DNA of 64,000 nt from Sinorhizobium mexicanum (GCF_013488225.1 NZ_CP041241.1:1302001-1366000), one strand, 5' to 3'; counted from the stretch's first letter, positions 16,638 through 26,088 are shown. Numbers and translations: made by a program. The notes: generated from the letters alone by a model not told the origin.

Positions 16638-17564
16638 GTGGCTAGATGGGATATGGCGCGCAGGCTGCGTAATGGTGAAATGATACTTTGTGGTGGGGTA
16701 TGGGATTCTCTTTCCGCCATCATCGAAGAGCGTGCAGGTCTCGATGCGGTCAAGCTCGGTTCATCCCAACTGGCGGCTTCGCTCGGTTTGCCCGACATCG
16801 GCCTGCTGTCTGCCGCGGAAACCCGAGATCGCATATTCAACATCTGCGATCACATCGACATCCCGTTGATGGTGGATTTCGAATCGGGTTACGGCAGCGA
16901 GTACGACATCGCATCGGCGGTGCACTGGGCGCACGAGTTCGAGCGCGCAGGTGCGGCGGCTATCCACATCGATGACTACGGCGATGATAAATGCCCCTGG
17001 CTGCCGCCCTATCTTCCACAGCTGATGTCGGCCGAGAGCATTGCAGACAAGATCAAGGCAATCTGCGACCGCCGCGATAACGATGACTTCCTCATTATGG
17101 TTCGTTGTGGCGCTACCTCGTCCATCGCCTTCCCCGACAAGGAGGCGGCGTTCGAGGAAAGCATGCGGCGCTTCCACATGTGGAAAGAGGCCGGCGCCGA
17201 CATCATCTGGCCCCGCGTTTACAACGATGACCATCTGGCACGCGTGCGCCGCGAATTCAGCTGCCCGCTGTCTCAGTCGATTGCGGGTGAGCGGGCGCAG
17301 GGCCGCGTGGGGTCAGGAGGGCGCAAGGAGAAGGTCCGCACTGCTCAAGACTATTTTGAGCTCGGCTATCACTTGCTGACGGTCGGCGCGACGTTCCAGA
17401 CCGTCATGATGAAAGCCATCGAAGTGGCTGCGCGCAAGTTCCGTGAGACCGGGGATTGCAACAGCTTTGAAGACATGTCGATGCCCTTCAACGAATGGAT
17501 CGAGCTTGTCGACTTTAGCGAATGGTATGCACTGAACGGCCATTCCGCTATGGCGGCGGAGTAA
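16638..17564 (+). CDS. Isocitrate lyase / PEP mutase superfamily lyase
   Basis: A 308-residue member of the ICL/PEPM superfamily, TIM-barrel enzymes that cleave or rearrange C-C or C-P bonds of 2-hydroxy dicarboxylates. Visible landmarks are the substrate-loop start WDSLSAIIEERAGLDAVKLG, the metal-site segment at Asp80 (VDFESGYGSEYD, usually DADTGYG) and IHIDDYGDDKCPW around residues 110-120, where the usual KKCGH catalytic loop is reduced to Lys-Cys. Relatives include 2-methylisocitrate lyase, oxaloacetate hydrolase, carboxyPEP mutase and 2,3-dimethylmalate lyase. The GTG at 16638 has AAAGGA at good spacing; ATG at 16653 is an alternative. As first gene of the operon it may split a hydroxylated branched dicarboxylate. 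Confidence 0.8.
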   Translation: MARWDMARRLRNGEMILCGGVWDSLSAIIEERAGLDAVKLGSSQLAASLGLPDIGLLSAAETRDRIFNICDHIDIPLMVDFESGYGSEYDIASAVHWAHEFERAGAAAIHIDDYGDDKCPWLPPYLPQLMSAESIADKIKAICDRRDNDDFLIMVRCGATSSIAFPDKEAAFEESMRRFHMWKEAGADIIWPRVYNDDHLARVRREFSCPLSQSIAGERAQGRVGSGGRKEKVRTAQDYFELGYHLLTVGATFQTVMMKAIEVAARKFRETGDCNSFEDMSMPFNEWIELVDFSEWYALNGHSAMAAE

Positions 17565-17569
17565 TCGGC

Positions 17570-18421
17570 ATGAGCGAAGCTCCTGTCATCTGCAGCTTTG
17601 ACGATTTCAGGATCGGCCAGACGTTTGCCGGCGGTTCGCGCCGGGTAACGGAGGAAGATATCGCCCGGTTTTCCGATCTTGGCGGTGATTTCCACCCCTT
17701 GCACCGAGACGACAGCGCCGCCCAAGCACAGGGATATGCGTCGAAGCTCGCGCATGGTCCCCTCGGACTGTCGGCGTTCTTCGGATGGTTCTTTGATTTG
17801 TCGCTTGCGCGGGCAGACATCGTCGGTCTTCTGAATACCGACTGGCACTATGTCGGACCGATCTACGCGGGCGATACGCTCAGCTTCCGCATGATCATCA
17901 CGGGCTGCCGCCGTACGTCGACGGGTGACCGGGGCATCGTGACGCGCAGCGTCGAGGTCCTGAACCAGTCCGGCACCGTGGTCCAGAAGGGCAACAGCGC
18001 GCTGATGTATCGCAGTGAACCCGGTCGTCGCAGGCTGGGCCAGGAGCTTTTCACCAGCGAATGGGCCAAAGCCTTGGCTGAACGGCTGAACGCAAATGCA
18101 GCTTTCGTTTCGGCTATGGCCACTTGGGACGGCGCTTTCGGACTTGGCAATAACAGGGATGAGGTCGCCTTTCGCATTTATCGCGGCAGAATCATCGAGG
18201 CGGGCACGCGGCCGCCGAGGGGAACAGACTTTGCCGTGCACGCCGACGGCGCGACCTGGAGCCGTCTGATGACCGGGGCTGACGGCCTGTTCATGATCGA
18301 GGCCATGCAAGGCGCGTTCTCAGTACGTGGTAACGCCTACGAATACCTGCGCTTCACCAAGGCACTGAGCCTCGTCGTGAGTGCGATGCGCGACTTCGCA
18401 CAAGAAGGAGCGGAGTTGTGA
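17570..18421 (+). CDS. MaoC-like hydratase fused to SCP2-like domain
   Basis: A 283-residue protein. Residues 5-150 are a hot-dog-fold MaoC dehydratase domain with the hydratase-2-type motif GGDFHPLHRDD (Asp40 and His45; the usual Asn is His42) and AHGPLGLSAFFG. Residues 175-275 resemble a sterol-carrier-protein-2 domain: an amphipathic segment FAVHADGATWSRLMTGADGL, then a small C-terminal strand and helix. The same domain order ends eukaryotic peroxisomal multifunctional enzyme 2. It probably hydrates or dehydrates an enoyl-CoA. I chose the ATG at 17570 rather than 17522, which lies inside the upstream gene. Its stop overlaps the next start. Confidence 0.75.
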   Translation: MSEAPVICSFDDFRIGQTFAGGSRRVTEEDIARFSDLGGDFHPLHRDDSAAQAQGYASKLAHGPLGLSAFFGWFFDLSLARADIVGLLNTDWHYVGPIYAGDTLSFRMIITGCRRTSTGDRGIVTRSVEVLNQSGTVVQKGNSALMYRSEPGRRRLGQELFTSEWAKALAERLNANAAFVSAMATWDGAFGLGNNRDEVAFRIYRGRIIEAGTRPPRGTDFAVHADGATWSRLMTGADGLFMIEAMQGAFSVRGNAYEYLRFTKALSLVVSAMRDFAQEGAEL

Positions 18422-19239
18422 TTTCTGCCGATTACATTCGGATTGACGGCGCAGATGCCTATGTCGAACGGTGGGGCTCCGGTCGCCCGGTTCTGTGCAT
18501 CCACACCGCCGGCCAAAGCGGGGTTCAGTGGCGCTACGCTGCCCCGGAGCTCGCGCGGCTGGGATATATGGCCATTGTACCCGACCTGCCCGGACACGGC
18601 AGATCAGACCCTGCCCAGGGAGGGCCGGTGACGGACCTCTGCCGCTATACGGCTTTCTGCGCGGCGCTGATCGATGCGCTTGGGCTGGAACGACCGTTCG
18701 TGACCGGTTGCTCAATTGGCGGCAAGATCACTCTCGATCTGGCGATCAATCACGGCCATCGTCTGTCGGCTGCCGTCGCGATGGCGGCGGATGCCGGGCT
18801 TGCGCCCCAACGAGGCGCCGCCATGGCGGCTGGCCTGCGGCGCGAATTGGAAGACAGCGCCGCGCCCAGTCGATCAGAACGGACGTACCTGGGCACTCAT
18901 GCCGTGGTCGGGCAGGCGGTACCGCGCGAGCGGGCGGAAATGATTGCCCTGATGCACCGGCGCGAAGATCCGCTCGTTTCGATTTCCGACCTGATCGGTT
19001 GGGCCGGTTTTGACCGCTGGTCACGGCTCGATGCAGTGGCCTGCCCTATTCATCTCGCGGTCGGTGCCGACGATCTCTGGGTGGATTCCGCAGCGGTACG
19101 GCGAACGGTTGAGCGTATTCCGGGTGGCCGCTTCACTCTGCTGAACGGCATCGGCCACTACCCTATGGAGGAAGTGCCCGACATCGCCGTACGCCTCGAC
19201 GCCTGGTTTACTGAAATGACAGAGGACAGAGCGATATGA
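18418..19239 (+). CDS. Alpha/beta hydrolase
   Basis: A 273-residue alpha/beta hydrolase of the 3-oxoadipate enol-lactonase/esterase kind. The oxyanion region is LCIHTAGQSG, the nucleophile elbow GCSIGG gives Ser99, a likely acid lies in AVGADDLWVD and the catalytic His is in NGIGHYPMEE. It starts with GTG overlapping the stop of the MaoC gene and itself overlaps the ligase gene by ATGA, so all three are translationally coupled. A role in opening a lactone or cleaving an ester or thioester is plausible; the exact substrate cannot be read. Confidence 0.85.
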   Translation: MISADYIRIDGADAYVERWGSGRPVLCIHTAGQSGVQWRYAAPELARLGYMAIVPDLPGHGRSDPAQGGPVTDLCRYTAFCAALIDALGLERPFVTGCSIGGKITLDLAINHGHRLSAAVAMAADAGLAPQRGAAMAAGLRRELEDSAAPSRSERTYLGTHAVVGQAVPRERAEMIALMHRREDPLVSISDLIGWAGFDRWSRLDAVACPIHLAVGADDLWVDSAAVRRTVERIPGGRFTLLNGIGHYPMEEVPDIAVRLDAWFTEMTEDRAI

Positions 19240-20885
19240 GTATCGATGCTTCAACCCCACTGGATTTCCTGATCCAGCGAGCGACGGAAGCGGCCGAGCG
19301 TACGGCCATTATCGACGCTGGCGGCGACGAGCCAATCTTCGTATCGCGCGGCGAATTGCTCGGCCGCGCCGTCGGGCTCGCCGAAGAACTGCGCGAGTCC
19401 GGCGTGAGCGAGGGCGACTGCCTTGCCGTCTGGCTTCCCAACTGGACGGACAGCCTGGTCTGGCAGTTCGCGGCGATCGCGCTTGGCGCACATGTGGTGG
19501 GTATCAACACGCGCTACAATGTGGATGAGATCGCCCATGTCTTGGAAAAAGCCCGGCCGAAAGCAGTTGCCGTTGCGCATGGCTTTCACAAGCTCGACCT
19601 TCGCGACCGGCTTCACGCAGCCTTCGCCCAGGCGGCATGCCCGGCATTTAGGGTCGCCGTGCTGACAGGCCCGGGCAAGGCCCCGGCGGATGTCCACATC
19701 CTGGCAAGCTATGACGTTGGCGCCGGCGCCTTCGTTCCATCGCGCCAGTCCGGGACGGTTCCGACCGCGACCGATCCGGAGGCGCTTGCAGTTGCCTTCA
19801 CCACCTCCGGCTCCACCGGCAAACCCAAACTCGCAGCCCATAACGCCGGCGCGGTGGCCGCGCAAATGCTTGCTGTCGCCACTTTCGACGATTGGCGCGA
19901 GACGGACGTCATCCTGTGCGCCCTCCCTCTCACCGGCGTTTTCTCGTTCATACCGGCCATGACGAGCATTGGCGTCGGTGGTCTTTGCCTTCTCGAACCG
20001 GTTTTCGACGCTGATCGGATCGTTGCGCATATGGCAAGCTTTGGCGTCACGCACGTAATCGGGGCCGATGACATCATCGGCCGCATAGCCGATGCCTGGA
20101 ATGCCAATCCGCTGCCGCTTCCGAAATGGCGACGAATGCTGTTTGCCGATTTCAACGGCTTTTCGAAGGAATTGGCCGAATGGGGCGAAACGACCTTTGG
20201 TCTCAAAGCCGGGGCAGTCTATGGATCGTCCGAAAGCTTTTCCTTGATGGCGCTTAGGCCGCCGACCGAGGCGTTACCACGCCGGTGGCAAGGCGGTGGC
20301 ACACCCGTCAGCAAAGACATCAGAGTGCGAGCGGCCGATCCGGAAACCGGGGCTTTGAAGGCTCCGGGCGAAACCGGAGAGCTTCAGATCAAAGGCGAAA
20401 ACATCGTAGACGCCTATCTTGGCCAGCCGGACCTTCACGCAGCGCAGTTCACCGAGGATGGCTGGTTCCGCAGCGGAGATCTCGCCATCGTCGCTGCCGA
20501 CGGCTCCTTCGACTATCTCTGCCGCATCGGCGACTCGCTGCGACTCCGCGGGTTCCTGGTCGAACCGACCGAGATCGAGGAGCGCCTGCTTGCCCACAGT
20601 GCCGTTGACCTCGCCAAGATCGTCGGCCTGCGTCAGAGCGACGGCGAAACCGTTGCGATCGGCTTTGTGACCCTCGCCGGGGAACAGCAGGTTGTTGCGG
20701 AAGATCTGCGGCAGTGGTGCGCATCGGGGCTGGCCGCCTACAAGGTACCGCAAACCATTCACATCATCGAAGAAATGCCGACTGTCGCTGGGGTCAATGG
20801 TGCCAAGATCAAGGCCGCCGACCTGCGGGAGATGGCAAAGGCTCTGGCCCTAAGCCACAGCCCTGAGCGAAAGGAAACAGCATGA
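19236..20885 (+). CDS. AMP-dependent acyl-CoA synthetase/ligase
   Basis: A 549-residue member of the adenylate-forming (ANL) family. The P-loop TSGSTGKPK is at residues 190-198, the aromatic-box motif is YGSSESFS, the hinge/adenine motif is WFRSGDLAIV and the C-terminal lysine region is VNGAKIKAADL. It would activate a carboxylic acid to the CoA thioester with ATP. Between a hydrolase and a thiolase it probably primes a pathway acid for beta-oxidation-like steps. Start and stop overlap neighbours by ATGA on both sides. Confidence 0.9.
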   Translation: MSIDASTPLDFLIQRATEAAERTAIIDAGGDEPIFVSRGELLGRAVGLAEELRESGVSEGDCLAVWLPNWTDSLVWQFAAIALGAHVVGINTRYNVDEIAHVLEKARPKAVAVAHGFHKLDLRDRLHAAFAQAACPAFRVAVLTGPGKAPADVHILASYDVGAGAFVPSRQSGTVPTATDPEALAVAFTTSGSTGKPKLAAHNAGAVAAQMLAVATFDDWRETDVILCALPLTGVFSFIPAMTSIGVGGLCLLEPVFDADRIVAHMASFGVTHVIGADDIIGRIADAWNANPLPLPKWRRMLFADFNGFSKELAEWGETTFGLKAGAVYGSSESFSLMALRPPTEALPRRWQGGGTPVSKDIRVRAADPETGALKAPGETGELQIKGENIVDAYLGQPDLHAAQFTEDGWFRSGDLAIVAADGSFDYLCRIGDSLRLRGFLVEPTEIEERLLAHSAVDLAKIVGLRQSDGETVAIGFVTLAGEQQVVAEDLRQWCASGLAAYKVPQTIHIIEEMPTVAGVNGAKIKAADLREMAKALALSHSPERKETA

Positions 20886-22099
20886 AACGCGTGGTCATCT
20901 GCGAACCGTTGCGCACCGCGGTTGGCGGCTACGGCGGGATGTATGTCGATGTGCCCGCAACTCACTTGGGCCGCACCGTGATCGAAGCCGTTCTGTCACG
21001 CACGAAGATCGATCCCGAACGGATCGACGATGTCATATTCGGCCAATGCTACCCCAATGGCGAGGCACCGGCCATCGGGCGGGTGGCGGCTCTCGATGCC
21101 GGCCTGCCGGTCACCATCCCCGGTCTGCAGATTGACCGGCGTTGCGGCTCCGGCCTGCAGGCAGTCCTGGACGCTGCAATGCGCATCCAAACCGGCGTCG
21201 CCCATATCGTGTTGGCGGGCGGCGCTGAAAGCATGAGCCGTGCCGAATACTATACGGAAGACATGCGTTGGGGAGCCAAGGGGCGCCCTGCTCAGTTGCA
21301 TGACAGGCTGGCGCGCGGGCGTGTCACGTCTGGCGGCTTTCGCTATCCGGTTTCGGGTGGCATGCTGGAAACGGCTGAAAACCTGCGGCGCGACTATGCC
21401 ATTCCTCGGGCCGAGCAGGACGAATTCGCGCTGAGCTCACACGTGCGTGCGTGCGCGGCGATAGCGGACGGGCGCTTTGCAGAAGAAATCGTACCAGTCA
21501 TCGTACCCGGCAAGCACGGAAAACCCGATCTGGTGATCGATCGCGATGAACATCCGCGCTCCGACGCAACGTTGGAGAAGCTCTCAAAGCTGCGCCCGGT
21601 GATGGCGAACGCGGACCCCGAAGCGACCGTAACCGCCGGCAATGCCAGTGGCCAGAACGATGGCGCGGCCGTCTGTTTGATGACTGACATCGAAACTGCT
21701 GAGCGACTGGGCCTGCACCCCTATGCGGAACTGGTCACTTGGGCAGCCGCCGGAGTTGATCCGTCGCGCATGGGAATCGGACCGGTACCCTCGACCAAGA
21801 AGGCGCTGGAGCGCGCCCGGTTGGCGCTTAAGGACATCGATCTCATCGAACTGAACGAGGCCTTTGCCGCGCAGGTTCTGGCCTGCACCCGCGAATGGGG
21901 CTTCGGAGCGGTCGATTTTGAACGCATGAACGTGAACGGTTCGGGGATTTCGCTTGGCCATCCGGTCGGCGCCACCGGAGTGCGCATCCTGACCACGATG
22001 CTACGGGAAATGCGGCGCCGCGAAGCGAACTATGGGCTCGAGACCATGTGCATCGGCGGCGGCCAGGGGCTGACCGCTATTTTCAAGCGGGTCGGCTAA
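20882..22099 (+). CDS. Thiolase (acetyl-CoA acyltransferase type)
   Basis: A 405-residue degradative thiolase. The acylated cysteine is Cys88 in IDRRCGSGLQAV, followed by the conserved GGAESMSRAEYY, the NEAFAAQVLAC histidine-loop region, SGISLGHPVGATG and the C-terminal base cysteine in MCIGGGQGL. It would cleave a 3-oxoacyl-CoA with CoA to release acetyl- or propionyl-CoA. It overlaps the ligase gene by ATGA and is followed by a 64-bp gap, the largest space in the first part of the operon. Confidence 0.93.
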   Translation: MKRVVICEPLRTAVGGYGGMYVDVPATHLGRTVIEAVLSRTKIDPERIDDVIFGQCYPNGEAPAIGRVAALDAGLPVTIPGLQIDRRCGSGLQAVLDAAMRIQTGVAHIVLAGGAESMSRAEYYTEDMRWGAKGRPAQLHDRLARGRVTSGGFRYPVSGGMLETAENLRRDYAIPRAEQDEFALSSHVRACAAIADGRFAEEIVPVIVPGKHGKPDLVIDRDEHPRSDATLEKLSKLRPVMANADPEATVTAGNASGQNDGAAVCLMTDIETAERLGLHPYAELVTWAAAGVDPSRMGIGPVPSTKKALERARLALKDIDLIELNEAFAAQVLACTREWGFGAVDFERMNVNGSGISLGHPVGATGVRILTTMLREMRRREANYGLETMCIGGGQGLTAIFKRVG

Positions 22100-22163
22100 C
22101 CAGGTAGGGCTCTTTGCCCGCTTGCGCGGATCTTACGTTTGATAGAGAGAAGGATAGGGACGT

Positions 22164-23165
22164 ATGTCCACTGACAGGAAAGTCGTATTCACCCAGAACT
22201 ATCTGGATGGGGAAACCACATCGTTTCTACGGTCCCACGGGTGCTGCCTTGAAAGCCCGGCCTTGCCCGAAGGTGTCGCCGAGCGCAATCTGTCCGAGGA
22301 CCAGCTCGTAGAGCTTCTGCAGGAGGCACAAGGTTGGATTGTCGGTCATCCGCTGATCACCCGGTCGCTGCTGAAGCGGCTGCCGGATCTGAAGGTGATT
22401 GCCCGCCGGGGAGTTGGTTACGAGCGGGTCGACGTTCAGGCCGTGCGCGATCTGGGCCGAGTTCTCGCTATCGGCGCGGGCGGCAACGATGCATCGGTTG
22501 CCGATCATACGCTAGGCCTGATCCTCTCGGTTGGAAGCCGCCTGCGCGACAGCCAGCGGCGCATGGAAGAGGGTGACTGGCGAATCCTGCCTTCGCATGA
22601 TCTTAACGGCAAGACCGTTGGTATCCTGGGCTTCGGGCGCATCGCAAAAAGCGTAGTCCGCCGGTTGTCCGGCTTTGATGCGCGCGTGCTGGTCTGCACG
22701 CGTTCGCCGGTGGAAACGCCCGATGTCACATTCGTCGATTTCGAAACACTTCTTCGGGAAAGCGACGTCCTCACGCTACATGCCCCCCTGAACGAGAATA
22801 CGCGCCACATCATCAACGGCGATACCCTGGCACGGATGAAACCGGGAGCAATCCTAGTTAACACGGCACGAGGCGGTCTGGTGGACGACCGCGCGCTGCT
22901 GTCGGCATTGGAATCGGGGCAGCTATTGGGGGCGGGGCTCGATGTATTCGAAAGCGAGGCACAGCCCGAGCTGAAGCCGGTGTCCGAAGCGCTTATTGCT
23001 CGACCTGACGTGGTGACCACGCCGCATGCCGGTGCATCGTCGATGGAAGGGCTGGCGCGTACCAACATGGTGGCCGCCCGCGCCGTTGTGGCGATTCTCG
23101 ACGGGCACGAACCCCCTCCCGGCACAGTCATTGCCGATGGCCGCACCTTGGCAGCAACCGCCTGA
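22164..23165 (+). CDS. D-2-hydroxyacid dehydrogenase (PGDH-like)
   Basis: A 333-residue NAD-dependent D-isomer-specific 2-hydroxyacid dehydrogenase. The dinucleotide loop is GILGFGRIAKSVVRRL. The substrate-binding arginine is in NTARGGLVDD, the glutamate in GLDVFESEAQPE and the catalytic histidine in TTPHAGASS. RRGVGYERVD matches the usual N-terminal substrate loop. Relatives reduce or oxidise 3-phosphoglycerate, glyoxylate, hydroxypyruvate or other 2-oxoacids. In this operon it may interconvert a branched 2-hydroxyacid and 2-oxoacid, but a specific reaction is not supported. Preceded by AAGGATAGGG. Confidence 0.88.
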   Translation: MSTDRKVVFTQNYLDGETTSFLRSHGCCLESPALPEGVAERNLSEDQLVELLQEAQGWIVGHPLITRSLLKRLPDLKVIARRGVGYERVDVQAVRDLGRVLAIGAGGNDASVADHTLGLILSVGSRLRDSQRRMEEGDWRILPSHDLNGKTVGILGFGRIAKSVVRRLSGFDARVLVCTRSPVETPDVTFVDFETLLRESDVLTLHAPLNENTRHIINGDTLARMKPGAILVNTARGGLVDDRALLSALESGQLLGAGLDVFESEAQPELKPVSEALIARPDVVTTPHAGASSMEGLARTNMVAARAVVAILDGHEPPPGTVIADGRTLAATA

Positions 23166-23182
23166 CTGGAGGAAGTCAAGAA

Positions 23183-24850
23183 ATGACGATCGAGAACGTT
23201 TCATTCCTTTCGAACACCGCGCCTGACGCGCTATTCGACGCCGCGAAGCGTCTTGCAGGCGCGCACTCGGACGCCTGCCTTGCAGGTCTCTTGACCCACC
23301 TCCAGAACGATTCCGGTAATGCAAGCCAAAAACTGAATGCGAAACAGAGGCTAGCCCATGGCGTTGCCTGGACGGCTACTCTTGCCGAAGGCGTTGCAGC
23401 CGTGGCCGACTGGGCACGCGAACGCAGCACCCCGCCAGAGTTAGCGGCCGCCCGGCTTGCCGTCGCCGAAGCCCTGTACCAGCTCGCCTCAGGCCTTGCT
23501 ATGAGCCAAGTGGAAACCTTCCGGGCCTTTGAGCTTGGCGTTGAGCCCAACCCCGAAATGGCCCGGACAGCAGCCGCTCTGCTGGGCGAGGATGCCGGGG
23601 CCTCGCTACGTGCAACGCTGGCCAAGCATATCGCGGCAGGCGAATGGCTTGATGACCGGTTGGACGACGAACTCGACGCGATGCGCGACATGATCCGCCG
23701 TTTTGCCGAGGATCATATCTCGCCTCATGCCCATCAGTGGCATCTGGCTGATGCCCTTATCCCGGACACGGTAGTGGCGCAGCTGGCCGAGCTGGGCGTG
23801 TTCGGGATTTGCATCCCCGAGACCCATGGCGGCCTTGGCCTGGGGAAGCTTGCCATGTGCGTCGTGACGGAAGAGCTCAGCCGCGCCTGGATCGCAGCTG
23901 GATCCCTTGGTACCCGGTCGGAAATCGCGGGAGACCTCATCGCCGCCGCGGGGACCGACGCCCAGAAGGCAACCTGGCTACCACGCCTCGCCTCGGGGGC
24001 GGTGCTGCCAACCGCCGTGTTCACCGAGCCTGACACGGGCTCGGACCTCGGCTCGCTGACCGCGCGCGCGCGCCAAGGCGAAGATGGCAGCTGGACGATC
24101 ACCGGCGCGAAGACCTGGATCACCCACGCCAGCCGTTCCGACCTGATGACTGTTCTGGCCCGCACCGAACCAGATGTGGCAGGCCATCGCGGCCTGTCGA
24201 TGTTTCTTGCAGCCAAGACCCGCGGCACCGAAGATGCCCCATTCCCCGACGCGGGCCTGACCGGCAGCGAAATCCGCGTTCTGGGCTACCGCGGTATGCG
24301 CGAATACGACCTCGCATTCACGGGGTTTCAAGTCGGCCCTGACGCGCTTCTGGGTGGCGAGCGCGGACAAGGCTTCCGGCAACTGATGCAGACTTTTGAA
24401 GGCGCGCGCATCCAGACGGCCGCCCGCGCCGTGGGGGTGGCGCGCAATGCGATGGAACTTGGCGCCCGCTATGCAACCGAACGCATGCAGTTCGGCAAGC
24501 CGCTTGCTACATTTCCGCGCGTCTCCGACAAGATCGCGCAGATGGCAGCAGACACGCTTTTCGTGCGCGAACTGACTTATCGCGCCGCCCGCGTGAAGGA
24601 CCGGGGTGATCGCAGTGATATCGAGGCGGGCATGGCAAAACTGTTGGCTGCGCGCGTGGCATGGGCCAATGCCGATGCCGCGATGCAGATTCATGGTGGC
24701 ATTGGCTATGCCTTGGAAACGCCGATCAGCCGCGTGCTGTGCGATGCCCGCATCCTCAGCGTTTTCGAAGGATCGGCCGAGATCCAGGCTCATGTCATTG
24801 GCCGCGGCCTGTTGGACCGCATCACGCAACGCAATTGGGGTGCGGCATGA
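23183..24850 (+). CDS. mcd: Methylsuccinyl-CoA dehydrogenase-like acyl-CoA dehydrogenase
   Basis: A 555-residue flavoprotein. The acyl-CoA dehydrogenase core begins near residue 165, after an N-terminal helical extension; this unusual length matches (2S)-methylsuccinyl-CoA dehydrogenase (Mcd) of the ethylmalonyl-CoA pathway rather than the roughly 380-residue standard family. Internal patterns also fit Mcd as I know it: FTEPDTGSDLGSLTARA, GAKTWITHASRSDLM, EIRVLGYRGMREYDLAF, ARIQTAARAVGVARNA and GGIGYALETPISRVLCDARI. Mcd oxidises methylsuccinyl-CoA to mesaconyl-C1-CoA and passes electrons to ETF, and etfBA lie in the same operon. Strong ribosome-binding site GGAGGAAG. The Mcd assignment needs a phylogeny; the superfamily is certain. 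Confidence 0.8.
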   Translation: MTIENVSFLSNTAPDALFDAAKRLAGAHSDACLAGLLTHLQNDSGNASQKLNAKQRLAHGVAWTATLAEGVAAVADWARERSTPPELAAARLAVAEALYQLASGLAMSQVETFRAFELGVEPNPEMARTAAALLGEDAGASLRATLAKHIAAGEWLDDRLDDELDAMRDMIRRFAEDHISPHAHQWHLADALIPDTVVAQLAELGVFGICIPETHGGLGLGKLAMCVVTEELSRAWIAAGSLGTRSEIAGDLIAAAGTDAQKATWLPRLASGAVLPTAVFTEPDTGSDLGSLTARARQGEDGSWTITGAKTWITHASRSDLMTVLARTEPDVAGHRGLSMFLAAKTRGTEDAPFPDAGLTGSEIRVLGYRGMREYDLAFTGFQVGPDALLGGERGQGFRQLMQTFEGARIQTAARAVGVARNAMELGARYATERMQFGKPLATFPRVSDKIAQMAADTLFVRELTYRAARVKDRGDRSDIEAGMAKLLAARVAWANADAAMQIHGGIGYALETPISRVLCDARILSVFEGSAEIQAHVIGRGLLDRITQRNWGAA

Positions 24851-26079
24851 CCTACGATCTCCTTTCCGGCACGAGGATTATCGAAAGCTCGGCTTTCATC
24901 GCCGCGCCACTGGGTGGACTGACACTGGCACAAATGGGCGCAGACGTGATCCGGGTGGACGCCATCGGCGGCGGCATCGACTATCGCCGTCTGCCGCTGA
25001 TGCCCGAGGGCCGCAGCATCTACTGGACCAGCCTGAACAAGAACAAGCGCTCGATTGCCATCGACTTGAAGCGAGCGGAGGGCCGCGAGTTGGTGGCGGA
25101 CCTCGTCACCGCCCCAGGTGATGGTGGCGGCATACTGTTGAGCAACATTCCCGCGAAATGGCTTGATCCGGCCGCGCTGGCGAAAATGCGCCCTGACTTG
25201 ATCTCCTGTCTGATCGAAGGGAACCCCGACGGCACGACTGCGGTAGATTACACGGTCAACTGCGCCACGGGCATTCCCGCGATCACGGGCGATGGCTCAG
25301 TCGATCGCCCTGTCAATCAGGCGCTGCCCGCGTGGGATCTGGCCTGTGCACTCCAGGCATCGACGGCCATAGCCTCAGCTCTGGTCCGGCGAAAACAAAC
25401 GGGCCAAGGGGCGCAGATGCGGCTGGCACTGGCCGACACTGCCTTCAGCCTTCTCTCGCATCTTGGCATCCTGACCGAGGCTGAGCTTTTGCCCGACCCG
25501 CGGACGGCCATCGGCAATGACATCTACGGGGCCTTCGGCCGTGATTTCGGCACCGCCGACCATCAGCGGCTGATGGTCGCCGCCATTTCCCTGCGCCAAT
25601 GGCAGGCTTTGGTGGAGGCTTGCGACATGGCCGATGCCATCGCCGCGATAGAACGTACAACTGCCATGGACTTCAAGAAAGAGACCGATCGCTTCGAGGG
25701 GCGTGATCTGATCGCGGCCCTCGTCAAGCAATGGTGCCGAAGCCGCACTCTGGCCGAGATTGCGCTCGCCTTCGATCGTGCGGGTGTGTGCTGGGGGCGC
25801 TATGCCACGACGCGCGAGGCGCTGGCCAACGACCCGCGCCTGTCGGCCTCGAACCCGGTCTTTGAGCGAGTTCGAACTGAAGGCGTAGGCGCCCATCTCT
25901 CCGCCGGCGCCGCGGTACGCATTGTCGGGGACGAGCGCGCGCCTGTCCACCCTGCGGCTAAGCTCGGAGCGGACACCGACACAGTTCTGGCCGAGGTACT
26001 GGGCCTTTCTTCCTCCGAGATCGGGCGATTGCACGAAAAGGGCATCGTCGCCGGACCCGACGCAGCCGAACCATCATAG
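24847..26079 (+). CDS. mct: Class III CoA-transferase, mesaconyl-CoA C1-C4 transferase-like
   Basis: A 410-residue family III (CaiB/BaiF) CoA-transferase. Typical elements are RIIESSAFIAAPLGGLTLAQMGADVIRVD-type N-terminal sequence (residues 9-38), SLNKNKRSIAIDLK and a candidate catalytic Asp164 in LPAWDLACAL, the position expected for the family's acyl-anhydride aspartate. Length and position beside an Mcd-like dehydrogenase, a hydratase and a CitE-type lyase fit mesaconyl-CoA C1-C4 CoA transferase (Mct), which moves CoA from the C1 to the C4 carboxyl within one molecule. The ATG at 24847 overlaps the mcd stop; a longer frame from 24661 lies inside mcd. Other CoA-transferase activities are not excluded. 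Confidence 0.72.
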   Translation: MTYDLLSGTRIIESSAFIAAPLGGLTLAQMGADVIRVDAIGGGIDYRRLPLMPEGRSIYWTSLNKNKRSIAIDLKRAEGRELVADLVTAPGDGGGILLSNIPAKWLDPAALAKMRPDLISCLIEGNPDGTTAVDYTVNCATGIPAITGDGSVDRPVNQALPAWDLACALQASTAIASALVRRKQTGQGAQMRLALADTAFSLLSHLGILTEAELLPDPRTAIGNDIYGAFGRDFGTADHQRLMVAAISLRQWQALVEACDMADAIAAIERTTAMDFKKETDRFEGRDLIAALVKQWCRSRTLAEIALAFDRAGVCWGRYATTREALANDPRLSASNPVFERVRTEGVGAHLSAGAAVRIVGDERAPVHPAAKLGADTDTVLAEVLGLSSSEIGRLHEKGIVAGPDAAEPS

Positions 26080-26088
26080 GGGTTCCCC

